Assembly (NCBI GenBank): GCA_963978545.1
Contig: OZ021729.1
Coordinates: 80,764,670 to 80,828,669 of the forward strand
Length of the DNA stretch: 64,000 nucleotides
Source: Linyphia triangularis
Taxonomy: Eukaryota > Arthropoda > Arachnida > Araneae > Linyphiidae
Direction of reading: 5' to 3'
Positions within the stretch are counted from its first letter, which is position 1, and the number at the start of each line of letters is the position of its first letter. This document shows, in pieces, positions 38,701-46,312 of this stretch. Under the pieces are notes generated by a model. The model was not told where the DNA came from. It searched no databases and was given only the letters and a program-made list of their open reading frames with translations. A program made the position numbers and the translations under genes.

Positions 38701-41068
38701 TTTGGAGTTTGTTTTGTCATTGAAATTCTTATTAATTATGTATTTAATGCTGTTATGTATATTTTTCCTTTATTAACAATCATTTTGTTATTTTAGAAGA
38801 TCAAGTTTGTCCATTATGTGAGAGGAAATTGCACATAAATGGTAAGGTATTCTTTAACAATATTTGAACACTAGTTTAAATGTTGATTTTAACATTGAAT
38901 TCTTGTCATGAAAAAAATGTGTATTGTATTGTTTTATTAATTTTTTTTTTATTTAATAAATGGTTAAGTTAATTTTTAGCTGTTTAGTTAACAGCTGAAG
39001 TCCTGTTAATCATTATATGATCACATGAAATCTAGAAGCAATCACTAGTTTACTTATAAACACTTCCAGGCTTTAAAAATAAATACTTTTTATTGCACAG
39101 TATTTTTTCTTTTTTCGACGCATAACCCTTCGAGGACAGCAGCCTACTTGGATGAAGCTTTGTTTATCAGTGATTATTTTACTAATAAACAACTCATTAA
39201 TGTCTCTAGTGATAGAAAGGAATATGTTACTTATTTCCTAATATTGATTTCAAAACATTTTTGAATTTTAAAATAATTTAGATGGAAAAAGTTAATGGAA
39301 AGTTAGGTATTTGTATACAGAAGAGAATCTCAAATCCGCCGATTTTGTGAAATTCCGGATTTTAGAACATATAATTTTTTTTTAACACAAAATCAATGAA
39401 ATAAAACATATAAATGGAATAAACTAAGAAAAAACCTTATGTAACAACTTGATGTGGTTTTGAAAAAATTTGTTTTAAGGTAGCTGTTTTAATAATTTTG
39501 ACTAAACTTTTCTCCTGTTTCTTGAATCCCCATTATTTCCAATTCTGAAATTGTCTCTTTCTAATCCTTTATTTGCAATGTCCAATACTTCCAACTAATT
39601 GTTCTTTGGAAATTTTATACTCGACCACTTCTTTAGCTCTGTCTGTCATCACTTTCGGATACAAACAAACTTCCTTTAAAAAAAAATTTTTAAGCTAGCA
39701 GTGCTGGAAAAGGTCTGGATTTCAGATATTTTATTGCAATACCATTTAGAATCACAAAAAGTTTGAAATGATAAAATTGCAGCTTTTCTGTGTAATTAAT
39801 TCAAAAATTTCTTTAGTGTTAATATCCTTAAATATGACAAGTTAAAATATTATCTAATACTCAATCATTATTGTTAGGCTTAGAAAAACATTAATTACAC
39901 AATGGCTTTTTTGATTTACATATTAAATTAAGAAGTCACACTGCCCAATTTATGTTTATTGTAAAAAAATACTAATTTGACAATTTTGCTACTTCAAGTA
40001 CTGTTTTTATTGTTTTCCTGAAGATAGGTAGTGCGTAGTACTGCACAGGATGTTAGCACACACTCGCTTGTGTGAGGGAGTGTACTACAATACCTATAAC
40101 CACCGAAGAGTTCATTTCTACCTCTTTTCGGTAGCTACCCAGTAGATAGTAGCACTACTGATCATACGTGGAACTTCTTAATTTAGAGGCAATACTAAGC
40201 AAAAGATTAGTCATGCGTTACTATGTACATTTACTTCACTTTGACAAATTATTTATCAGGAACATGGCTTTTTATCATTGGAATCTCCAATTACAGGATT
40301 TGAAATTAATACTCTTTGTTTTCTATTATTTTTAATAAATTTCATTTCAGATTCCAGAATAGGTGGCGGAATAATGGTGTTTAATTGTCGACATGCTTTT
40401 CATAAGGATTGTGTTCCTGATCAAAAGCTTGAGGTTCGTTTTCTTAGAATTTTTGGGAATATTAATGAAAAGATTAAAATAACAATGCCATTTAAACTGT
40501 ATTAACAAATTACTATTTGAATTTTTAACTTGGTTTTTAAACTTTTGATTGGATGTAGTGCTGGAACCTTCTTTTAAACTCTTGAATGTAATTCATTTTG
40601 CTTTTTGTGCAGTATTAACTTTATTATGAATAACATGTAATAATGTTCCAAGTTATGTATTACTTTTTGGCAATTTTTTTTTTTTTAAATGAAGAATTAA
40701 TAGAAATACCACAATAGTGCTCAAGTTTTTTTTTTTTTTTTAATCTTTCTGGTCATTTTCTGTATTTTTTTAAACTCCTAAGCAAAAATGAATTTGTGTT
40801 GATTGCAATAATAACTTTATTTATAATATGCAATGTTCTAAGTTAGGTATTACTTAGCTGAAATTCCATTGAAAAATTTGGATTGACTAAACTCGGCTTT
40901 GTTTAATATTCAACACTTATTTGCCATAAATATATGCTTATCAATATTTCATTGGATTTTTAAATTACATCCTTTTTTTCACTTTGTCCAATTGTTATTT
41001 TGCAGAAAACTTGCAGTATTTGTAGTGCACAAAAACGTGGAGCTCCAGGCAATACAGAACTAATGTGA
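11777..41068 (+). CDS. VPS41: VPS41, HOPS-complex subunit (23 coding exons, complete)
   Basis: VPS41 is the HOPS tethering subunit that links late endosomes and AP-3 vesicles to lysosomes. Exons: 11777-11818, 14125-14169, 14415-14510, 16055-16138, 16486-16560, 18663-18797, 18885-19004, 19199-19266, 19783-19955, 21096-21184, 21869-22001, 23469-23584, 23932-23985, 25893-26126, 26730-26905, 27974-28166, 29945-30137, 31733-31873, 32961-33097, 37872-37971, 38797-38841, 40351-40433 and 41006-41068. All phases agree, giving 864 residues (human VPS41 has 854). Residues 1-35 are acidic, as in the family. About 40-350 form the WD40-like propeller (FLALGTHLG, LLIGWANSVKVC). About 390-770 are the helical repeat region with the clathrin-heavy-chain repeat (ALDVCQQR, MGNTKQAL, IGTHVDPI). 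The C-terminal RING-H2 shows CPLC, CRHAFHKDC and CSIC. Exon 1 is inferred from its acidic 14 codons, its donor, and an acceptor placed exactly at 14125. If it is wrong, translation could start at 14125. No key residue is missing. Confidence 0.95.
13030..13372. repeat. Interspersed repeat copy B (same family as 1628 and 17476)
   Basis: Lies in VPS41 intron 1 (11819-14124). It shares with copy C 'AATTTAAACTTTTCATTA'-like and 'ATATATGTTCTATTTGATC' segments, and its right end, reverse-complemented, reads TTAGGGTGATCCCAAAATTC against CAGGGTGGCCACAAAATTC in copy A. The left boundary is not clear. The open frames crossing it are not genes. The rest of intron 1 shows nothing recognisable. Confidence 0.6.
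14511..16054 (+). other. VPS41 intron 3
   Basis: Intron of 1.5 kb with consensus splice ends. Apart from an A25/(TAA)n tract it is AT-rich unique sequence. The open frames on both strands here look fortuitous. Confidence 0.6.
15016..15062. repeat. A25 followed by (TAA)n microsatellite
   Basis: A run of A followed by seven TAA units in VPS41 intron 3. It may be the tail of an old retroposed sequence, but no body is recognisable upstream. Confidence 0.9.
17317..17340. repeat. Poly(T) tract, 24 bp
   Basis: A pure T run in VPS41 intron 5 (16561-18662). Confidence 0.9.
17476..17842. repeat. Interspersed repeat copy C
   Basis: Lies in VPS41 intron 5. The left end CATAGTGGCCACAGAACC corresponds to the reverse complement of the right end of copy A. 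The right end reads GGTATCAAG...CACGGTGGC when reverse-complemented. ATATA flanks both ends, a possible short duplication. It is a diverged, non-coding copy. Confidence 0.6.
18100..18330. repeat. Dispersed repeat, copy 1 of 3 ('AATCGGGCTGAAACTT' family)
   Basis: Shares with 60790-60970 the series 'TAAATCCTTT', 'TAACTTTGATT'-like, 'CAATCGGGC', 'GATTCGATGACAAT', and with 33570-33960 the 'AACTTAGCA.ATAGATTC' block. No end structure is clear. It is non-coding. Confidence 0.55.
19995..20612. mobile_element. Foldback element with arms of about 265 bp, beside a VPS41 donor
   Basis: The left end AGTACTCCATCGAACATC (19995) pairs with the right end, reverse-complemented AGGTACCCCATTGAACATC (ending at 20612). 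The homology runs through 'GTTGAACTAAATCTGAT' and on towards the centre near 20300. The element starts 40 bp after the exon-9 donor, in an otherwise plain 1.1-kb intron (19956-21095). No ORF and no clear target duplication are seen. Confidence 0.7.
22002..23468 (+). other. VPS41 intron 11
   Basis: An AT-rich intron of 1.5 kb. It holds one weak SINE-like stretch (about 22188-22330). A GC-richer patch near 22845-22935 begins TTAACCCTCGGGAAC and resembles one end of a piggyBac-type element, but no partner end is seen. Confidence 0.5.
22188..22330 (+). repeat. Possible diverged tRNA-related SINE copy
   Basis: Contains GGGTTCAGAACC, similar to a B box, after 'TTCTCATCAGAGGG'. It also shares 'TTCAGAACCACA' followed by 'AAATATCCAT' with the SINE at 9023-9199. 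No flanking duplication was found. Confidence 0.3.
24314..25556. mobile_element. hAT-like element, 1.24 kb, 6-bp duplication, subterminal TCCTATA repeats
   Basis: Both ends read CAGGGGTC inward, and a perfect TACTTA lies outside each (24308-24313 and 25557-25562). The left end carries seven TCCTATA motifs within about 110 bp, and the right end two. The interior contains a perfect 23-bp inverted repeat (24881-24903 with 24999-25021). Two open fragments with the pattern Q-x-x-I-D-x-G-x-K-R (near 24800 and 25255) resemble each other, and may be remnants of one coding region. It sits in VPS41 intron 13 (23986-25892). Confidence 0.7.
26134..26300. repeat. Single transposon end close to a VPS41 donor
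   Basis: CAGGGGTCG begins 8 bp into VPS41 intron 14 and matches the ends of the elements at 24314 and 52207. No partner end or duplication is visible before the next exon at 26730. The right limit given is arbitrary. Confidence 0.35.
26906..27973 (+). other. VPS41 intron 15
   Basis: A 1.07-kb intron of low complexity, with many T runs (near 27350 and 27790) and A runs (near 27467). Nothing else is recognisable. Confidence 0.6.
28270..28642 (+). mobile_element. hAT-like fragment with a degenerate BED-type finger
   Basis: The left part ('CTTATCTGCACTG', 'ATATTTGTAT', 'CAACTTRT') and the right end (ATTGATTTTCA...GGAACCCTG) match the short elements at 43270 and 53360. The middle instead encodes a fragment, AYKCKLCIKGF followed by AAVKSYIKDLMHEHN. 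This resembles the C-x2-C...H finger at the N-terminus of BED-type hAT proteins, with one ligand lost. It therefore looks like a less deleted relative of those short elements. The left terminus is missing. It lies in VPS41 intron 16. Confidence 0.55.
30138..31732 (+). other. VPS41 intron 17
   Basis: A 1.6-kb intron with no exon-like frame. The segment about 30880-31150 ('TAACTCCCGAACAAATTGAC' onward) is GC-richer than its surroundings and looks like an interspersed repeat. It occurs only once here, so the family is not definable from this window. Confidence 0.45.
32573..32760 (+). mobile_element. Probable tRNA-derived SINE
   Basis: The head reads 'AACTCATGAGCATTAGATCG' followed by TGGATTCGGTCC. 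This is close to the anticodon-arm and B-box region of an animal elongator tRNA-Met (CTCAT.. and GTTCGATCC). An unrelated GC-richer tail of about 130 bp follows. The A box is weak and no clean duplication was found. It lies in VPS41 intron 18. Confidence 0.45.
33570..33960. repeat. Dispersed repeat, copy 2 of 3, internally duplicated
   Basis: About three tandem imperfect units share 'CATTYYATCAAGTTTYGGGG' (also seen as CTCTCAAGTTTTGGAG), 'GTCATTGT' and 'AACTTAGCA.ATAGATTC'. The units relate to 18100-18330 and 60790-60970. The open frame starting at 33790 is a by-product of this repeat and of the adjacent hAT end. Confidence 0.5.
34764..34779. repeat. Poly(C) tract, 16 bp
   Basis: A pure C run in the extra segment of the nested element's left arm. 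Confidence 0.95.
35610..35860. repeat. Cluster of TGACGT motifs
   Basis: In the loop of the nested foldback, TGACGT, or the related GCCGTCA on the other strand, occurs about eight times in 250 bp, usually as AAATGACGTAATTT-like units. One copy is a full TGACGTCA. It looks like a degenerate short tandem repeat that happens to resemble CREB/ATF sites. Confidence 0.55.
36442..36682 (+). pseudogene. hAT transposase remnant (TTF-type/ZMYM1-like N-terminal region)
   Basis: The frame reads KWLEEFE, a stop, LANSEGKSRSFCKYC, then KLVTQVFSNLIKG, and, after a frameshift, FRSLLKIAEDKEPIVEIM. The W-L...CKYC...F.SW/N-L order is that of the zinc-binding TTF-type domain in hAT transposases and ZMYM1-like proteins. 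One in-frame stop, at least one frameshift, and loss of the catalytic domain make it non-functional. The N-terminal side is separated from it by the nested element. Confidence 0.7.
38842..40350 (+). other. VPS41 intron 21
   Basis: A 1.5-kb intron. The segment 40025-40170 is GC-richer, with partial inverted symmetry (GATAGGTAGTGCGTAGTA against the reverse complement of AGTAGCACTACTGATC), and may be a small degenerate element. The rest is AT-rich unique sequence. Confidence 0.45.
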
Positions 41069-41386
41069 ACAGAACAGTGAATTTTTGTAATATAAACAAT
41101 GTACATAATATATTTGATTATATAAAATATATATTGCACTGTTTTTAATTTTAGTACCTTGTCTGGAAATGTTCATGAATATCTTTTTAAAAATAAGAGT
41201 ACTTTTATCAAGTTCAATGTCTGAAAAAAGATCCTTCCCAAATATTTCAAGTACAGGAACTGATTTAGACATTTGTGACAATTTTCATCAGACTTTTAGA
41301 CATTAGTGTGTTCTATTTAGTTCAAATAATTAATCAGATCAAATGATGTGCATCTATAATCAATGTAATTAAGTTAACTGGTTACA

Positions 41387-41392
41387 AATAAA
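41387..41392 (+). terminator. VPS41 polyadenylation signal
   Basis: A canonical AATAAA lies 319 bp after the VPS41 stop and is followed at once by a T-rich stretch. It is the first AATAAA downstream in the sense direction. Confidence 0.6.
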
Positions 41393-43269
41393 TATTTTTT
41401 TTTTTTTACATTTCAACAAGAATGAAGTGGCAATATTTGCTATCACTATTTTTATATATAAAAAAAAAACTTTCTTTAACCTGTTTTAAATTTTAAGCAT
41501 CAATCAAAATTGCATGTCTTTGTATGGAAAAAGTTTAAATCTTGGCTAAAACTTTTAATTCATTTACGTTCGCTTTCATCGTCATTAAAAATTGCAAGCC
41601 TTGTAGTGCGAGTTATTTATAGAAATAACAAATAGATCAATATTTAAAGATTTTTTGATAGTTCGATGACGATTCAATTTTTGAATGAATTGGACAATTA
41701 CCTTCCTGTTGCTTTATTTTTTCAGGACATTTGGTTTTCCATATAATACTGTCTTGATCAAGAATATTTCCCAAGCTTAAGAAGAACAATTTAAAAGTTA
41801 CAATGTTAAATATCAAATGAAATCTACAAATGAGAAGATTTAAAAAAATATCCAACTTTTAATAATAATATTGCAAATTTTATAAAATTCTTATAAGCTG
41901 TCGGGAAAATAACAACCACCTTCCTGTTTCAGGTATGAACAGTTTTCATGTAAAATAAATCTAAAAAATAAATTTAAAAGGGTTTTAATATTTAATACAA
42001 TTGTAAATTGTTAGTCTTAAAACTCCTATAAATTAAATTTCTACACTTGTACTTACTGGTGTAGTACTACATACAGGGTGGTCAGTGACTATAAGCTTTG
42101 AAAATAGTTGCTCTAGTAGCTTCGGATGTTAAAAATAGTATCCTCACTTTTCATAACCTAATATCGATTTCTTCTTTCAAGTCAGTAATGATCTTCTATT
42201 TGTCACGAGGGTTTTAAGCGTTAAGTCTAGATCAGAATAAAACTGCTGATTTACATACAACTTTATATAAAGTCTTTCGATTCAAAATAGTCCAATACCA
42301 AGTAAACATGTATCTTAACAATTCTTTATACAGCAAAATGTTCAAAAGGATTTAGTATGCGGGCTCTTTTTCATGCCATTTTTTTTTAAGTTTGGAAGAA
42401 ATCTAAATTTTCCTTTCTATCTTTCCATAACAAACGAAAGGATAGAATAAGGGAGAAAGGGAGGGGGTTTCATATTTCCTACAATGGAAATTGGCAAAAC
42501 TACCTTACTTACAGACAGCACTTAAACAAAACAAGCTGAACTTAATAAAATTGAATAAAATAAATTGCTTCAAAATTTAGCTACAATATTAAAATTTTAG
42601 TCATTCTGCATCGATTGACCTACACGGTGAAATCAATCATCACACCGGCACCAAACGCACATATCTATAACATCAACGGGAGCCTTGCCAAAAGTACCCA
42701 TTAAAACACAAATCTCGGAGATGGCAGTTATAACATCAGCACCAAAACAGTGGTGCAAGTATCGGGAAAAGGCTGCTGCTAAACTATTTAATCAGGGAAA
42801 CTTTTGGTGAAAATGACTATCACCCCAATGTAAATATCGACAATAGTGCCTTACATTTCAGTTCAAATATCTGCAATAGAGCCTACTACATGAAAGTAAT
42901 ACTCAGTGAAAATTATCATTACAAGAATGTAAATATTAGCTGTAGCTTCTACCATACCGGTGTAAATCTCGTAATGGTCTATTATATCAGACAGAATTTG
43001 ATATTTCTAATTAGTACGGCCCAAGTGAGCTGTTGCGCTATGAAAAATGTTAACTAGCTGACTGTTTTGTTTCGAATATCTTCCAAAATCCTTGTTCTTT
43101 CCTATTGAGGACACCATGGTTGTAATACATTTTGAAGCCAAGATACCTATTTTTTTTTTAAGTTAGGCATTCTGTCGCTTTGTAAATGAAATAAAATATT
43201 GGTCTGACATCTGTGAGTTTTAAAATAGGAAATAACATTACTTTTTAGTGTGATGTATAGCATACATAC

Positions 43270-43625
43270 CAGGATTCCCACTCAAATCACAGAATGAAAA
43301 TCCAACTTTTCACTACCTAAATAATGTGTTTAAGGACCTTTAAAAAAAAAATTTCAAGTGTCATGTCTATATCTAAGTTTTTAATAAAGTATATTCTACC
43401 CAAAAAGTTACAAGTTGGCACATACGTAATACAAATATGTCGGAGAATCCCGATAAGGTGCGGATAAGTGGCGATCATGCATGGATAGCAAGTCCGAGTT
43501 GTATTTATATAAATTTTGCAGCTGGGCACACAACATATGCAAACTTTAAGGACCTCTAAGCATTTTCGAGACCTTGAAAAAGAATTCAAAAATATTAAGC
43601 ACTTTTAATGACCGCGAGAACCTCG
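43270..43625 (-). mobile_element. Short hAT-like element, minus copy (356 bp)
   Basis: The left end CAGGATTCCCACTCAAATCACAGAA is the counterpart of the right end of the plus copy at 53360-53755. The right end, reverse-complemented, reads CGAGGTTCTCGCGGTCATTA. Both copies carry the same central blocks ('ACAAGTTGG', 'GGATAAGTGG'-type). The flanks ATACATAC and ATTTATGC match at 5 of 8 positions, an eroded duplication. It is non-coding. Confidence 0.65.
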
Positions 43626-44596
43626 ATTTATGCAAGTTTTTATGAAGAAGTCGAGGCAAAACAATTTCTTTTAAGTTATGTTAACCATAATGCAAACCTT
43701 CAATTTATACTGCTATAATAAACAAGTCAGGCTGAGGAAATCACTAAATATCTGCTTCTACACATTTTTGTCCAGGTGCATCAAACAGGCACCATCGAGT
43801 TAGTTGCTTTAGACTTTTTACGATTTCAAACATTAAGATTTAGCATATTTTCGTTCAATAAAGGATAGAAATATTTAATTTTTAGACGCACCAATTTATT
43901 TATTATTCCAAGGTCCGCACAACTTTGATTATACACTTAGTGGTATGTTTTATTATTGTTGACGGTAGAAAATCTAGATTAAGAGCTTGATACAGCACTT
44001 CCTCTTGAAAGATATCGTCTATAGAATAAAATTGGGTGGTTCATCAAGAAGCAAGCTCCTCTTTCAGAAAGCAACGCTGGGAACCCGACAGGTAACGAAA
44101 ACCTATTAGAAAAATGTTGAGTGTGTACCTGCCAATACTGGCATTTTCAAAATTAGTACAAATTTTACTGAACAAATATTTGCATCCCCATGACTCATGG
44201 AAAGTCAAATAGCGTCAATACTTATGAAGACAATATAGTAGAAATAATGCTAACTCACAAATACAAAAATCATTAAATTGCTCTAAAATATAATTGTTAC
44301 ATTTTGGCATAATAGAAATAAAATACTAATCTGGCTTTAAAAATAAATTAAATTTAAACTTTACGATGAAATAACTGACGAGATTTATTATTTAGTCTAC
44401 ATTACACCCATATAACATGCTTTTGGATCGCCCTTATTCGGAACTCCTTCCTTGAATCCCTGAATTTGGACATTAGAATCCTTAATTACTGATTTTTAAA
44501 TAAACACACTTGTAAACAAATATCTTCATCAAGTAAAAAAAGATAGAATTATTTGCTTGCTTTCAATTAATTCATTTAAAGATAACTGGGTAAATT

Positions 44597-44830
44597 CCTA
44601 GTTCACGTTTATGGGTTGGCGCACTTTTGAAAAGTTGGCGACAAAGCCAGAATGTCGCCAATTCGGAATTCCAATATGAAAAATTGAGAAACGAACCAGC
44701 TCCATGATTTGTGGTAAAGAAAGGTTGAAGCCAAAGCACATCAATAAAAAAATGGGGTTGCCAAATTTAGAACTGTATCGCCTACAAAACAGCGCCAAAT
44801 CGGCTTGGCGATATTTTAACGTCAACTAGG
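44597..44830. mobile_element. 234-bp MITE with 16-bp ends
   Basis: The ends CCTAGTTCACGTTTAT and, reverse-complemented, CCTAGTTGACGTTAAA match at most positions. The interior repeats a GTTGGCGACA/TGTCGCCAA-type motif. No ORF and no convincing target duplication are seen; the superfamily is not assigned. Confidence 0.5.
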
Positions 44831-45150
44831 AATAGACCGTTTTATATTTGCAATTAAACAACACAAGAGATTGTGCTGCATGTATATTAACTTTTACAAT
44901 AATTAATCATGGAACATACATTAAAATTTTCTGTACACCCATGTTGAAAGAATCTGATAAATACTTACACGAGATTTTGATGCTTTGTTTACAAAATTAC
45001 AGCTTTTTAAACTTCATTAGAATCTCAATTTTGTTTTTTAAGTCATAGAAAAGTAAACTCAGGTTAATCAGATGCTTATAGCACATTACTTCAAGACAGA
45101 AACATATACAAACAAAGTAGGAAGCAAAGATAACTTTGAGAAAAAGACAT

Positions 45151-45723
45151 TTAATTAGCTTCTTTTACAACTGTGCCTTTCTCAGACACGTAGATTCCGT
45201 CCAAGAATTTACGAATGTCCTTTTTCTTAACAAGGGTAGACTGGTGGATGAGGGCAGCAGACCTGGACACAGCTTCGATGTCGTTTCCTTCCAAAATCAG
45301 CTCGTCTTTCTGGGCCGTGGAATTCTTGCAGACGACTCCAGCCTGCATGTTGACGCGACGAAGGATCTTTTCACCCAAGAAATTACGGATCTCGACAAGT
45401 CCGCCATCGTTGGAGGTTGTTATGTTGATAGGGAAATGAGCATATACGGACCTCATCTTGTACTGGTATCCGGAGGTCACTCCCTTGATCATGTTCTCGA
45501 TGTGGGTGCACACGGTACGCACGGTGGCCAATTCTTTCCTGATTCCGAACCATTTCACGACGACAAGCTTGTCTTTGCCTTCCTTCCTCATATCGACTTG
45601 CACGTGGCGAAAGTCCCGGCGGAGAATTCCTCGTGGGCCGCGGACGGTGACGAGACGGGATTTCACTTTAAGATGGACATCTTTCGGTATTTTTACCGTT
45701 TGAGAAGAATGGATAATCTTCAT
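45151..45723 (-). CDS. RPL9: 60S ribosomal protein L9 (uL6), single coding exon
   Basis: A single 190-residue frame runs from ATG (45723) to TAA (45151-45153). It matches eukaryotic uL6 throughout: [13 protein letters not shown] near the N-terminus, KELATVRT, the highly conserved [35 protein letters not shown] and the C-terminal [13 protein letters not shown]. The length is that of the family. The protein is a structural part of the large ribosomal subunit near the base of the L7/L12 stalk. Codons are far GC-richer than the neighbourhood, typical of a highly expressed gene. The coding region has no intron, which is unusual for an animal RPL9, but no decay, 3' poly(A) or target duplication marks it as a retrocopy. 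It is convergent with VPS41 and divergent from the PHD gene. The opposite-strand open frame (45136-45747) is a shadow. Confidence 0.95.
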   Translation of the reverse strand: MKIIHSSQTVKIPKDVHLKVKSRLVTVRGPRGILRRDFRHVQVDMRKEGKDKLVVVKWFGIRKELATVRTVCTHIENMIKGVTSGYQYKMRSVYAHFPINITTSNDGGLVEIRNFLGEKILRRVNMQAGVVCKNSTAQKDELILEGNDIEAVSRSAALIHQSTLVKKKDIRKFLDGIYVSEKGTVVKEAN

Positions 45724-45815
45724 ACTTTATTTTTGAATTTATGGTAAACGAAAGGCAAAAAAATAGGACTTTGCCTAAAATGGCACTAACCTGCCGTCGT
45801 CTCGTGAGGAAGAAT
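45724..45815 (-). promoter_or_regulatory. RPL9 leader with TOP-like start and possible 66-bp 5' UTR intron
   Basis: Reading the minus strand, a pyrimidine tract TTCTTCCTC (about 45814-45806) resembles the 5' TOP start of ribosomal-protein mRNAs. It is followed by GACGGCAG|GTTAGT, a plausible donor at 45790. The only acceptor that fits before the ATG is AAAG at 45725, which has a poor pyrimidine tract, so the intron is uncertain. Without it, the leader is about 90 nt. Confidence 0.45.
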
Positions 45816-46312
45816 TAAAGGAGTTGAGCTGTTTTGATGCTAGTTTAACTTATCAGTTACAGTTACATCAGACCAGAATATTCTCTATTGGATGAAAACT
45901 TCATATACAATTTATGAGCCTTTAACTTATCATTTTTATATAAAAATTACAAGCATTTTATATTTGAAATTTGGTTCTCTTAAAATTGTGAAAAAAAATT
46001 AGGGAGGTAAACATTCATTGAAGCAGAATCTGGCAATCATCCCATCGTCTTGAATTTCATTCGTCAGTTTATCTCCGTTGATTTTTGGAGAGTTGGATTC
46101 TGCTTGTTGCTTACGAAAAAGTTAGGTATTTTTGATAGCTAAGGTTTGCTGTTCGTTTCTAATTTTTTTCTTCTAAAGCTATTTGTAATTCTCTGAAACA
46201 AGGCATTCATAAAGTTAACTTTGAATCTGTAGTAGCGTTTTTATTCTTATAAAACATAAAATCCTATAGATTATAGCTTTATTTTATGCTTCACTCAAGA
46301 CGTCATATTGAC
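45816..46312. promoter_or_regulatory. Presumed shared promoter of RPL9 and the PHD gene
   Basis: Just under 0.5 kb separates the RPL9 TOP-like start from the PHD-gene ATG. The region is AT-rich, with no TATA box in a clear position. It ends with GACGTCA just upstream of the ATG (46300-46306), a partial CREB-type site. A shared promoter is inferred from the gene orientation. Confidence 0.4.

Larger units (their letters stand above)
41069..45150. other. VPS41 3' UTR and convergent intergenic region
   Basis: The VPS41 3' UTR probably ends soon after the AATAAA at 41387. From there to the RPL9 stop I see no host gene. A short element lies at 43270-43625 and another at 44597-44830. A lone transposon-like end (TACAGGGTGGTCAGTGACTA) lies near 42072. 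Confidence 0.55.

Noticed and set aside
42060..42110. A full Tc1/mariner element starting TACAGGGTGGTCAGTG
   Set aside because: Only one end was found; no matching inverted end follows before RPL9.
45136..45747. A 203-residue open frame opposite RPL9
   Set aside because: It is an antisense shadow of the RPL9 coding sequence. It has no family resemblance, and RPL9 is unmistakable on the minus strand.
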